Shown: in pieces, positions 6,568 to 15,700 of the stretch
Layout of the letters: each line of letters starts with the position of its first letter
Numbering within the stretch: the stretch's first letter is position 1
Assembly: GCA_020852755.1 (NCBI GenBank)
Contig: JADZAF010000138.1
Span: 1 to 51,879 of the forward strand
Reading direction: 5' to 3'
DNA from: Bryobacterales bacterium
GTDB lineage: Bacteria; Acidobacteriota; Terriglobia; Bryobacterales; Bryobacteraceae
DNA length: 51,879 nucleotides
Notes under the pieces: generated by a model
Told to the model about the DNA's origin: nothing
Seen by the model: only the letters and a program-made list of their open reading frames with translations
Database searches by the model: none
Translations under genes and position numbers: made by a program

Positions 6568-8280
6568 ATGACCGGTCGAGTCCCGGCAACCAGGTCTACT
6601 GTGCCTCGGCCGGTCGCCCGCATGGTCCGGCTGCTGGTCGTGCTGTTCGCGCTCGTGGCAGTCTGCCCGGCCCAGACCAAGACGGAAGACTCCTGCAGCG
6701 GCTGCCACGACCAGGGCGCCAAGCTGGCAAAGTCGGCGCATGCCGAAGTGAGCTGTTCCACCTGCCATCCCAAGAAGGAAACCTATCCGCACCCGCCCGG
6801 CGTGGCCAAGCCGCGGTGCGCGGAGTGCCATCCCCAGGTGGCCGGGCAATTCGCCCGCAGCGTTCATGCGGAGGCGGCTCGCAAGGGGAACACCGCGGCG
6901 CCGGACTGCGGGATCTGCCACGGCGACGCCCATGAACTGGTGCCGGCGCGCCAGCCCGCCTTCCGCCGCGCGGAACCGGAAACCTGCGGGATGTGCCATT
7001 CCGAAATTGCCGAGCAGTACAAGACCAGCGTGCACGGCCAGGCGGTGGCACGCGGCGATTTGAGTTCGCCCCTGTGTACCGACTGCCACGGCGAGCACTC
7101 CATTCAGTCGCCCAAGGTGAGCACCTCGCCGGTGCATCCCGCCCATATTCGCGAGACCTGCGCCAGCTGCCACGGAGACGTGCGCCTGGCCCGCAAGTTT
7201 GGAATGCCGGCCGACCGGATCGTCAGTTTCGACGCGTCCTTTCACGGTCTCGCCGCCCGGGCGGGATCGCAGAGCGTCGCCAACTGCGCCAGTTGCCACG
7301 GAACCCACAGCATCCTGGCCTCCTCGGATCCCAAGTCGACCATCCATCCGAAGAACCTGCCGGAGACCTGCGGAAGTTGCCATCCGGGCGCCGGGCAGCG
7401 CTTCGCGCTGGGCCCCATCCACCTGGTGGAGGGGCGCGTGGAACCCCAGTCGATTGTCTGGATCCGCGAGATTTACCTGGTCCTGATTCCGCTCACCATC
7501 GGGCTGATGATCCTGCACAACGGCGGCGACTGGCTGCGCAAGGTCTACGCCCTCCGCCTGCGCGCTTCCGCGAGGCCCACGCGGCCGGCGGTCGCGCCCC
7601 CGCCCCGGCGTGAGTTGCGCATGTACCCGCTCGAGCGCCTGCAGCACGGCCTGCTGCTGGTTTCCTTCACTCTGCTGGTATGGACCGGCTTCGCGCTGAA
7701 ATACCCCGACCAGTGGTGGGCCTCTCCGCTGGTCGTGTGGGAGCATCGCTGGCCCGTGCGGGGCTGGCTGCACCGCGGCGCCGCGGTGGTGATGATGGTG
7801 GCGGCGGGATTGCACCTGCTGACCCTCCTGTTCAGCGCTGCGTTGCGGCAGCACTGGATGGAACTGCTGCCCCGCCGTCGCGACATCACCGAGGGCGTCC
7901 AGGGGCTGCTGTACAATTTAGGCCTGCGCAGGACGCGGCCCTACCGTTCAGCGCACAGCTATATCGAGAAGGCGGAGTACTGGGCGGTGGCCTGGGGAAC
8001 GGTGATCATGGCCATCACCGGGATCATGCTCTGGGCCAACAACCTGATGCTGGCCTGGCTGCCCAAGGAGTTCCTGGACGCCGCCACGGCCATCCACTTC
8101 TACGAAGCGGTGCTGGCCACGCTGGCCATCGTCGTCTGGCACTTCTACTCCATCATGCTCGACCCGGATGTTTATCCGATCGACACCGCGTGGCTGACCG
8201 GCTACAGCGTCCGGCCGGGCCAGTCGCACAGTTCGGAAGCGCAGCACAACCCAACGGACCGTGAACAGCATGAACGGTGA
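6568..8280 (+). CDS. Nine-haem cytochrome c fused to membrane cytochrome b
   Basis: 570 residues. After a signal/anchor segment (about 17-36) come nine CXXCH motifs, beginning at residues 43, 63, 84, 114, 140, 170, 198, 240 and 268. From about 300 the chain is a multi-pass membrane domain with conserved histidines in pairs (RLQHG, WLHRG, GLHLL, AIHFYEAVLA, WHFYSIMLDPDVYP), the pattern of di-haem cytochrome b of the HydC/FdnI type. This nine-haem plus di-haem-b architecture is that of Geobacter CbcL-like quinol oxidoreductases. By analogy it would oxidise menaquinol and pass electrons to the periplasm. The stop overlaps the next gene by 11 bases. Confidence 0.88.
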   Translation: MTGRVPATRSTVPRPVARMVRLLVVLFALVAVCPAQTKTEDSCSGCHDQGAKLAKSAHAEVSCSTCHPKKETYPHPPGVAKPRCAECHPQVAGQFARSVHAEAARKGNTAAPDCGICHGDAHELVPARQPAFRRAEPETCGMCHSEIAEQYKTSVHGQAVARGDLSSPLCTDCHGEHSIQSPKVSTSPVHPAHIRETCASCHGDVRLARKFGMPADRIVSFDASFHGLAARAGSQSVANCASCHGTHSILASSDPKSTIHPKNLPETCGSCHPGAGQRFALGPIHLVEGRVEPQSIVWIREIYLVLIPLTIGLMILHNGGDWLRKVYALRLRASARPTRPAVAPPPRRELRMYPLERLQHGLLLVSFTLLVWTGFALKYPDQWWASPLVVWEHRWPVRGWLHRGAAVVMMVAAGLHLLTLLFSAALRQHWMELLPRRRDITEGVQGLLYNLGLRRTRPYRSAHSYIEKAEYWAVAWGTVIMAITGIMLWANNLMLAWLPKEFLDAATAIHFYEAVLATLAIVVWHFYSIMLDPDVYPIDTAWLTGYSVRPGQSHSSEAQHNPTDREQHER

Positions 8281-9700
8281 GACCCGCAGTTCCTGGCGGG
8301 GGTGGCTGTCGCCCCTGGTGCATCTCTCGAATAACTGGATCAGTTTCATCGGCGTCGCCCTGGTAACCGGCGCCTCGGTTTTCTGGTTCTTCCTGCTGCC
8401 CACCCTGATGCGCGGCGAAGTGGAGAACCCCTACAGCGGGATCCTGCTTTTCCTGGTGCTGCCAGGAGTATTCATCACCGGGCTGCTGCTGATTCCCCTG
8501 GGAATTTACGTGCTCCGGAGACGCGAGCGCGGCCGCGCGGCGCCGCTTCCGCCGCTGGATTGGCGTAACGCGGACCTGCGCCGCCTGGTCTGGTTCGTGA
8601 TCGGCGCCACGCTGGTGAACGGCGTGATCGCCAGCCAGTTGACCTACAGCGCCGTGGGATACATGGACTCGGTGACCTTCTGCGGCCTGACCTGCCACCA
8701 GGTGATGTCGCCGGAGTACACCGCTTACCAGAATTCGCCGCACGCCCGGGTGGAGTGCGTGAAGTGCCACATCGGGCCGGGAGCCTCCTGGTTCGTGCGC
8801 AGCAAGCTCTCCGGTGTCGGCCAGGTATTCGCGGTGGCTCTCAATACCTACCCGCGCCCGATTCCCGCTCCCGTCGAGAACCTGCGCCCGGCGCGCGAGA
8901 CCTGCGAAGCGTGCCACTGGCCCCAGAAATACGGCGGAGACCGCCTGCGCGTGGTCTCCCACTTCGCCGAAGACGAGAAGAACACCCGCACCAAGTCGGT
9001 CCTCATGATGCACATCGGCGGCGGCAACGGAGGACCGGGCATTCACGGCTTCCACGTGGCCCAGGGCATTGTCGTGGAGTATGCCCCGGCGGACGAGAAG
9101 CGCCAGGTGATCCCCTGGGTGCGATACCGCGACGCGTCCGGCAAGGTGACCGAGTATTTCGCCGAAGGAGCCAGGCCGGAGGACGTTCGCAAGCTGCCCG
9201 TGCGGGTGATGGACTGCGTGGATTGCCATAACCGCCCCACCCACGTGTTCGAAGTGCCGGAGCGGGCGGTCGATGAGGCCATTGCGGCAGGCGAGATTTC
9301 GGCCGGCCTGCCTTTCGTGAAGAAGACGGCGGTCGAGTTGCTGAAGAAGTCCTACGGCAGCCGCGAGGAAGCGGCCAAGACCATTCCTGCCGCGTTCCAG
9401 AGTTTCTATAAGGAGCGCTACCCGCAGGCCGCAGACGGCAACGGCGCCGCGGTCGGGCGCTCGGCCCAAAGCGTCCTGGCGATCTATAGTCGCAATATCT
9501 TCCCCCAGATGAACGTCACCTGGGGCACCTATCCCAATAACATCGGGCACACGGATTTTCCCGGCTGCTTCCGCTGCCACGACGACCAGCACGCCTCCCG
9601 GGACGGCCGGAAGATCTCGCAGGACTGCAACTCCTGCCACAACCTGCTCGCCATGGAAGAGGAGTCGCCGAAGGTCCTGGGCGAGCTGGGATTGCAGTAG
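8270..9700 (+). CDS. NapC/NirT-family multihaem cytochrome c
   Basis: 476 residues from the ATG at 8270 (a GTG at 8261 is in frame). Three N-terminal hydrophobic helices (about 22-44, 58-81, 105-127) precede the haem region. Five standard motifs follow the first site: CVKCH, CEACH, CVDCH, CFRCH and CNSCH. The first site is CGLTCH (8681-8698), with three residues between the cysteines. Nearby TCHQVMSPEYTAYQNSPHARV is typical of membrane-anchored NapC/NirT/NrfH-type quinol dehydrogenases of Acidobacteriota and deltaproteobacteria. The two haem proteins probably form one electron path; the terminal acceptor is not encoded here. Confidence 0.88.
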   Translation: MNGETRSSWRGWLSPLVHLSNNWISFIGVALVTGASVFWFFLLPTLMRGEVENPYSGILLFLVLPGVFITGLLLIPLGIYVLRRRERGRAAPLPPLDWRNADLRRLVWFVIGATLVNGVIASQLTYSAVGYMDSVTFCGLTCHQVMSPEYTAYQNSPHARVECVKCHIGPGASWFVRSKLSGVGQVFAVALNTYPRPIPAPVENLRPARETCEACHWPQKYGGDRLRVVSHFAEDEKNTRTKSVLMMHIGGGNGGPGIHGFHVAQGIVVEYAPADEKRQVIPWVRYRDASGKVTEYFAEGARPEDVRKLPVRVMDCVDCHNRPTHVFEVPERAVDEAIAAGEISAGLPFVKKTAVELLKKSYGSREEAAKTIPAAFQSFYKERYPQAADGNGAAVGRSAQSVLAIYSRNIFPQMNVTWGTYPNNIGHTDFPGCFRCHDDQHASRDGRKISQDCNSCHNLLAMEEESPKVLGELGLQ

Positions 9701-9718
9701 ACCGCGGCGGCCGCTGGA

Positions 9719-10762
9719 TTACTCGCCGGTGGCGCGCTCGAAGAAGCGGATGAACTCCTCCGCGAGATCGCGCCCCACCCACGCCTTGCTGAAGCCGCTG
9801 AGGCGCCAGGTGCCGCCCTTGGTCCCGGCCCAGAGTTCGGTCCCGGACTGCGCGTCTCTCACCCAGGCGGCCGCCTGGTTGCCTTTGACGTGCCAGGAAT
9901 CCAGCCCGCCGGTCTGCACAAGCTGCAGCACCAGGTCGGCATCGTCCGGAGAGGTCACCAGCTGCAGGCGTCCCCAGTCCAGCAGCCGCCGCACGACGGC
10001 GGCCCGCAGCACCGCGCTGCCGGCCGAAAGGGAGACGCACAGCGTCCGGGCCCGTGCCAGCACTTGCGCCGCGGCGCCGGACTCGCCGGCCGCCGTTGCC
10101 GCCATGGCTTTCAGCGGGCGCAGTCCGCCTCGCCATCCGGCCGCCAGCGAGGCCAGGTACTTGGAGGGAATCGCGAGGTTGAGATTCTGCCCGCCCCGCT
10201 TATAGCCGCAGACCAGCCCCACCACCTGCCCGTAGCCGTTCAATAGAGGTCCCCCGCTGCTGCCCGGGGAGATCGGCGCCGTGAACTGAATGATGTCCGT
10301 GCCCGCGAATTCCAGGCCGACCTCGGCTCCCCGGCGGACGGCGCTGACCAGGCCTTCGGAAAGCGAACCTTCCAGCCCCCGGGGCGCGCCCAGGGCGTAC
10401 ACCCGCGATCCCACGGGCAGCAGATCGGATTCGCCCAGCGGCAGCGGTTTCAACCCGTCCGCCTCGATCTTGAGCAGGGCCAGGTCCCGGCGCCGGTCCA
10501 CGGCGGCCACGGCCACGCGATCGAAATGCCGGCCATCCGGAAGGCGAACTTGAGCGCCGGCGGCGTTCTGGATGACATGATAGTTGGTGGCCACCATGCC
10601 GTCCCGGGCGATGATGACTCCGCTGGCCGAACTGAACGCGCCCCCGGTCTCCGTCACGTCCACCCGCACCACCGCGCTCCGCGCCTGCTCATATAACTGG
10701 GGCGCGCCGGCCGGCTGTGGAGGGCCGAGCTGCAGCCACAGGAATAGCGTGGAGAGGAACAT
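9719..10762 (-). CDS. Trypsin-like serine protease (S1C/DegP-like), exported
   Basis: 347 residues with an N-terminal signal (about 1-19). The chymotrypsin-like fold has a complete triad: His62 (TNYHVI), Asp93 (RDLALLKI) and Ser169 (PISPGSSGGPL). There is no PDZ domain; instead residues 215-347 form a different C-terminal region (DADLVLQL...VRDAQSGTELWAGTKGGTWRLSGFSKAWVG) of unknown fold, possibly substrate-binding. A periplasmic quality-control or processing role is likely but unproven. It is convergent with the cytochrome cluster (18 bases between stops) and divergent from the pseudouridine synthase. Confidence 0.85.
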   Translation of the reverse strand: MFLSTLFLWLQLGPPQPAGAPQLYEQARSAVVRVDVTETGGAFSSASGVIIARDGMVATNYHVIQNAAGAQVRLPDGRHFDRVAVAAVDRRRDLALLKIEADGLKPLPLGESDLLPVGSRVYALGAPRGLEGSLSEGLVSAVRRGAEVGLEFAGTDIIQFTAPISPGSSGGPLLNGYGQVVGLVCGYKRGGQNLNLAIPSKYLASLAAGWRGGLRPLKAMAATAAGESGAAAQVLARARTLCVSLSAGSAVLRAAVVRRLLDWGRLQLVTSPDDADLVLQLVQTGGLDSWHVKGNQAAAWVRDAQSGTELWAGTKGGTWRLSGFSKAWVGRDLAEEFIRFFERATGE

Positions 10763-10802
10763 TTTCAGGTATATTTTCTAACAAATTGTGGAAAGCCGCA
10801 AA

Positions 10803-11741
10803 ATGAGGAGCGCCGGAGAAAGAGAATTATCGGTGGAATTAAAAGATTCCGGCCGGAGGCTGGATCTTTTTCTTCAGAACAAATTTCCGGGTTTCAGCCG
10901 CTCGCAGCTGCAGGCCTGGATCAAACAGCGGCGCGTGCGGGTGAATGGCGCGCCGGCAAAGGCTTCCTGCACCCTGCGTCCCGGGGACCGGATCGCCGTG
11001 GATCCGGCCGAACGCCCGGCGCCGGCCCCGGCGCCGGAGGCGGTCCCGCTTACGATCCTCTACGAAGACCCGGACATGGCGGCTGTCGACAAGCCGGCCG
11101 GGATGGTGGTGCATGTCGGGGCGGGCGTCCGCCAGGGCACCCTGGTCAACGCCCTTCTGAGCCGTTTCGGATCGCTTTCGAGCCTGGGAGGGGAGACGCG
11201 GCCCGGCATCGTCCACCGCCTGGACCGGTATACCAGCGGGGCGATTCTGGTCGCCCGCACCGATCAGGCGCACGAACGCCTGGCGGCGCAGTTCGCCTCG
11301 CGCACGGTCACGAAGATCTATCTCGCCCTGGTGCACGGCACCGTCCGGGAAGAGAGCGGGCGTGTCCAGCGCCCCATCGTTCGCGATCCCGTCCGCCGCG
11401 TCCGCATGACGGCGCGTCTGGGCCGCGGCCGCGCCGCGTCCACGGCTTACCGTGTGCTGGCCCGGTACCGTGGGTTCACGCTGCTCGAAGTCCGCATCGG
11501 GACCGGCCGGACCCACCAGATTCGCGTGCACCTCTCCAGCATCGGCCACCCCGTCGTGGGGGACCGGTTGTACGGCGCGCCGGCCCGGGTCGAAGGCCGG
11601 CCGCCCTTGGATCGCTACTTCCTGCACGCGCACCGCATCCGCTTCCTGCAGCCCACCACCGCGGAGCCGGTTGAAGTCGTTTCCCCCCTGCCCCCCGAAC
11701 TCGCCGCCTGGCTGGAGGGCCTGGAGCCGGCACGGGTATAA
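10803..11741 (+). CDS. RluA/RluD-family 23S rRNA pseudouridine synthase
   Basis: 312 residues from the ATG at 10803; an upstream GTG (10788) is in frame. The N-terminal S4 RNA-binding domain (about 12-75) is followed by the RluA catalytic domain with HRLDRYTSG, where the Asp is the nucleophile, and by the C-terminal GTGRTHQIRVHLSSIGHPVVGD motif. Length and S4 domain fit RluC/RluD, which modify the large-subunit rRNA, but the exact target cannot be read from sequence. Its stop codon TAA lies inside a TATAAT box that seems to serve the next gene. Confidence 0.93.
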   Translation: MRSAGERELSVELKDSGRRLDLFLQNKFPGFSRSQLQAWIKQRRVRVNGAPAKASCTLRPGDRIAVDPAERPAPAPAPEAVPLTILYEDPDMAAVDKPAGMVVHVGAGVRQGTLVNALLSRFGSLSSLGGETRPGIVHRLDRYTSGAILVARTDQAHERLAAQFASRTVTKIYLALVHGTVREESGRVQRPIVRDPVRRVRMTARLGRGRAASTAYRVLARYRGFTLLEVRIGTGRTHQIRVHLSSIGHPVVGDRLYGAPARVEGRPPLDRYFLHAHRIRFLQPTTAEPVEVVSPLPPELAAWLEGLEPARV

Positions 11742-11742
11742 T
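11737..11742 (+). promoter_or_regulatory. -10 box for a leaderless VWFA mRNA
   Basis: A perfect TATAAT ends six bases before the ATG at 11749, so the predicted +1 falls at or next to the A of the start codon. The box contains the stop codon (TAA, 11739-11741) of the preceding gene. No good -35 hexamer is visible at 16-18 bases. Confidence 0.5.
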
Positions 11743-11748
11743 TTAGAC

Positions 11749-12696
11749 ATGAGACTGCTGCTCCCTCTGCTGGCCGTCGCGACGCTCTGCGCGCTCGGGG
11801 CGCAGCAAGCCCCTGCTCCGGCGGCCCGCAACACCAGCCGCAATACGGACGACGATCCGCAAACCCGCATCATCCTGGACGTCACCCGCGTCAATATTCT
11901 GTTCACCGTCACCGATAGAAAAGGCCGCTTTATTACCGACCTGACGCGCGACGACTTTCAGGTCGTCGAAGGCAAGAAGGATCAGAAAATTCAGGAGTTC
12001 ACCGCCGAAACCGATCTGCCCCTCCGGCTGGCGATCCTTATCGACACCAGCAATAGCATCCGCGACCGGTTCAAGTTCGAGCAGGAAGCCGCCATCGAGT
12101 TCATCGAGAGCGTGATCCGGCCTCACCAGGACAAGGCCATGCTGGTGAGCTTCGATACGGCGGCGGAACTGGTTTCCGACTTGACCGACGACACCGAGAA
12201 ACTGGCCCAGGGTATCCGCGCGCTGCGGCCCGGCGGCGGCACTTCGCTCTACGACGCGATCTACTATGCGTCTCGCGACAAACTGTTGCAGGACCAGCCC
12301 CGGCACAAGTTCCGCCGGGCCGTCATCCTGGTCAGCGACGGGGACGACAACCAGAGCCGGGTGAGCCGCGATCAGGCCTTGGAGATGGCGCAGAAGGCCG
12401 ACGCCGTCATCTATGCCATCTCGACCAACATCACCCGCATCGAAACCGACGGCGACAAAGTGCTTAAGTACCTGACTTCGGAGACCGGCGGCCAGGCATT
12501 CTTCCCCTTTAAAGTGGAGGACCTGGCCCAGTCGTTCCAGAACATCGCCAACGAATTGCGTTCCCAGTACAACATCTTCTACCGCCCCGAGCCGCTGAAA
12601 GCCGACGGCCTCTTCCACCCGGTGGAACTGAAGGTGAAGAACCGCCGCGGCCTGGTCGTCCGGGCCCGCAAAGGCTACTACGCCCCCGCTCTCTAG
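11749..12696 (+). CDS. Secreted VWFA-domain protein (acidobacterial type)
   Basis: 315 residues. A signal peptide (about 1-19) is followed by a short beta region with 'VLFTVTDRKGRFITDLTRDDFQV'-like sequence and then a von Willebrand A domain. The MIDAS metal site is DTSNS at 99-103, with GGGTSLYDAI and VILVSDGDDNQS completing it. This matches the 'VWFA-related acidobacterial domain' group, abundant in that phylum and of unknown function, presumably cell-surface protein binding. No Shine-Dalgarno is seen; the TATAAT position suggests a leaderless transcript. It converges on the TonB receptor gene with eight bases between stops. Confidence 0.9.
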   Translation: MRLLLPLLAVATLCALGAQQAPAPAARNTSRNTDDDPQTRIILDVTRVNILFTVTDRKGRFITDLTRDDFQVVEGKKDQKIQEFTAETDLPLRLAILIDTSNSIRDRFKFEQEAAIEFIESVIRPHQDKAMLVSFDTAAELVSDLTDDTEKLAQGIRALRPGGGTSLYDAIYYASRDKLLQDQPRHKFRRAVILVSDGDDNQSRVSRDQALEMAQKADAVIYAISTNITRIETDGDKVLKYLTSETGGQAFFPFKVEDLAQSFQNIANELRSQYNIFYRPEPLKADGLFHPVELKVKNRRGLVVRARKGYYAPAL

Positions 12697-12704
12697 GGCT
12701 AGGC

Positions 12705-15700
12705 TTAGAAATTCACCTTGAACCCCAGCTGCACCTGTCTCGGAATGTTCACCTGTCCGATCGGTACCCATCCGAAATTCGGATCGGTGGGGTCGATGAT
12801 CGGGCCCGGGCGGACGGGCGTGTTGAACGCATTGAACATCTCGAACCGGAACTGCGCATGGATCCGCTCGTTGAGGTAGAACTTCTTGTTCACCGACATG
12901 TCCCACTGCGGCTCGGTCGGGACGCGCACCTCGCCCGTCCGGAACGGCGTGCCGCGCAGCGTGAACGGGCCGCGCAGCTGCCAGGCCGGCGTGTTGCACG
13001 GCACGCTGAAGGAGCCGTGCGCCGGGTCCGGCATGAAGGCCGCCGTTCCTGCCACGTTGGCCACACAGGTGTTGAACCAGAAGTTCTTCGTCCGGCCCTC
13101 CAGCGACGGACTGCGCAGTGCGTCCACGCTGCCCGGCAGATCCAGGGGCAGCCCGGATTGGAGGGTCGCAATCCAGTTGTACTGCCAGCCGCCGGCCAGC
13201 AGGTTCCACCCGCGCCCCATCTTGTTCCCGAGCTTCTTCCCCCGTCCCACGGGAAGTTCCCACGATCCGCTCAGCACCAGCCGGTGCGGCCGGTCCTGTG
13301 CCGCCAGGTTCTTCACCGGGTGCGCGTCCTGCGGGTTCGCGAAGGCCAGTTGCTCCAGGTTCTTCGACCAGCTGTAGGCCGCTACCATCACCAGTCCTTC
13401 CGTGTAGCGCTTCTCCACGCTGATCTGCAGCGCGTCGTACCAGGTGCGCCCCACCGGTTCCCCCGCCAGCAAGACGTCGCCGAACTGCGGGAAAGGCTTC
13501 AGCAGTTGCGAGCGGGCCAGCGCCGCCCCGTTCAACCCGGTTCCGGGCAGCAGGCCCGCGAACGGATTGGCTACCGGCTGGTTGAAGTAATTCGGGTCCT
13601 GGCGCGCCCGCGCCAGTTGCTCCACCGTGTTCACGTTCAGGTTGCGCGCTCCGCCCGCCTGGTTGGTGTTGGTGTTGACGTTATGGGTGCGGCTGCCCGC
13701 GTAGGAGGCGTCCACCCGCACGCTCCAGGGGAACTGGTGTTGAATCCCCGCCGAAAACTGCCGCACGTGGGGAACCTCGCGACCCACGTCGGTGAAGATC
13801 ACGTTGCGTCCCGCGAAGGTCATCAGTCCCTGGCTCGAGCCCGCCGGCTGGAACAGGCCGCCCGGAAAAGGATTGTCCAGCCGGTTGGCCGGGATGAACT
13901 GGTCCGCTCCCCCGCCCAGCGTAGCCACGAAAGGCGTGTCGGCGGCGAAGCCGGCCACGCCCCCGAAGGCCGCCTCCGGGAGGTAGAACACGCCGAACCC
14001 GCCGCGCAGAACCGTTCTGTCCGTGAGCTGATAGGCGGCGCCGATGCGCGGCTGCCAGTGGTTGAAGTCGTTGTCGAAGGCTCCGCGCGAACGGTTCTCG
14101 CCCGCGAACAGCAGCCCCCCCGTCAGGCTGGCGCAGGCCGGGCAGTCTGCCGGATCGGCGCTCCGTGCGGCCCCCGCCAGCGGGCTCGGGGAGGCGAACG
14201 CCCAGCCGCGGTTCATCCGGTTGTAGCGCTCGGTGGGCGCCGTCTCCACGTCCCAGCGCAGCCCCAGGTTCAAGGTCAGGCGCGCAGTCGCCTTGAAATC
14301 GTCCTGCAGGTAGAGACCGTAGTAGCCCCAGCGATATGCCAGCCTGGGAGTGAACTGGATCTGCCCGCCGTCCGGCGCTCCCAGAAGCAGCGAGGCCAGC
14401 GCCGCTCCGGAGTTCGGCTCGGCCACGTCGGGCACCCGCTGGGTGAAATCGCGTGTGAAGCGGAACTGGCCGCCGCCCCATACGAAGGAGCCGCTCGCCG
14501 TGTTCAAGCGCACGTCGCGGATATCTCCTCCGAACTTCCAGGCGTGCCGGCCCCGGATCAGTGAAATGCCGGGCTGGAAGCTGAGCACGTTGCTCACGTT
14601 GTACCGCCGGTTGCGGCTGCCCCACTCCGGGTACTGTTGCACTTCAATCCGCGGCGGGATGGGGTCGAAACGCGAATTGGCGAAGCTCCCGGGAAAGCCC
14701 AGTTGCGTGATGTCGAAGCCCCATACCCGCCGCCGCCGCGCCTCCTCGATATAGCGTGTGAAGGCGCCCCGCAGGTTGAGGATCGCCGCGGGACTGAGCA
14801 CCGTCACCGAATCCACCACGGCGTTGTCGTTCAGCCGGACGAGCGGGTCCTGCGCGTCCAGTCCCGGCCCGGTGAAGTTCTGATAGCCGTTATCCACCTG
14901 GTCGCGCCGGTTGCGCGCGTAGCGGAAGAACATCCGCTGGCTCACGCTGAAGTTCTCATCCACCCGCGCGATCCAGTTGCGGAACTTGTCGTCGCTCAGG
15001 TTCGCCCCGGTGTTGTAGTTGTTGAAGCGCTGCCCCGGACTGCCCGTGTTCGGCTGCGGATAGCTGTTGGCGATCGCCGCGCCCGCCGGGTTCAAGCGGT
15101 TCTGCGGGATCCGGTTGTTGGGAAACGGATCGCGCAGGTAGCGCGGGTTGCTCGCGCTCGCCGCCAGGCTCGCATCGAACGCCGGGTTCACCCGCGTGGA
15201 GAACGGGTCGTGGATGGCTACGCCGCTCCCCGAGAAGTCGCCGCCGCGCTCGGCCGGCGAAGGCACCGACACCAGGTTGGGCGAGGGCGTCGACTCCAGG
15301 TAGTTCTCGAAGCCGAACATGAAGAAGGTCTTGTCGGTTCCGTTGTACAGCCTGGGGATTCGCACCGGGCCGCTGATCACGCCTCCGTATTGATCCAGCT
15401 TGTGCCCGCCCAGGTTCTCCCCGGTCACCGGGTCCACCGCGTAGCGCGGCCGCCCGCCCGCATTCTGCGCGAACGAATTGGCGTCCAGTTGATAGCGCCG
15501 CAGAAACTCGTACGCCGAGCCGTGCCACTCGTTGGTCCCCGACTTGGTGGTCACGTTGATGATGCCGCCGCCCGTGCGCCCGTATTGCGCGTCGTAGAAA
15601 TTCGTGACGATCTTGAACTCCTGGGTCGCGTCCACCGCCGGGATGTAGGCCACGTTCTGGCTGGCACGCGTGCGGTCGCCCGCCGTGTCGGTGACGGCGT

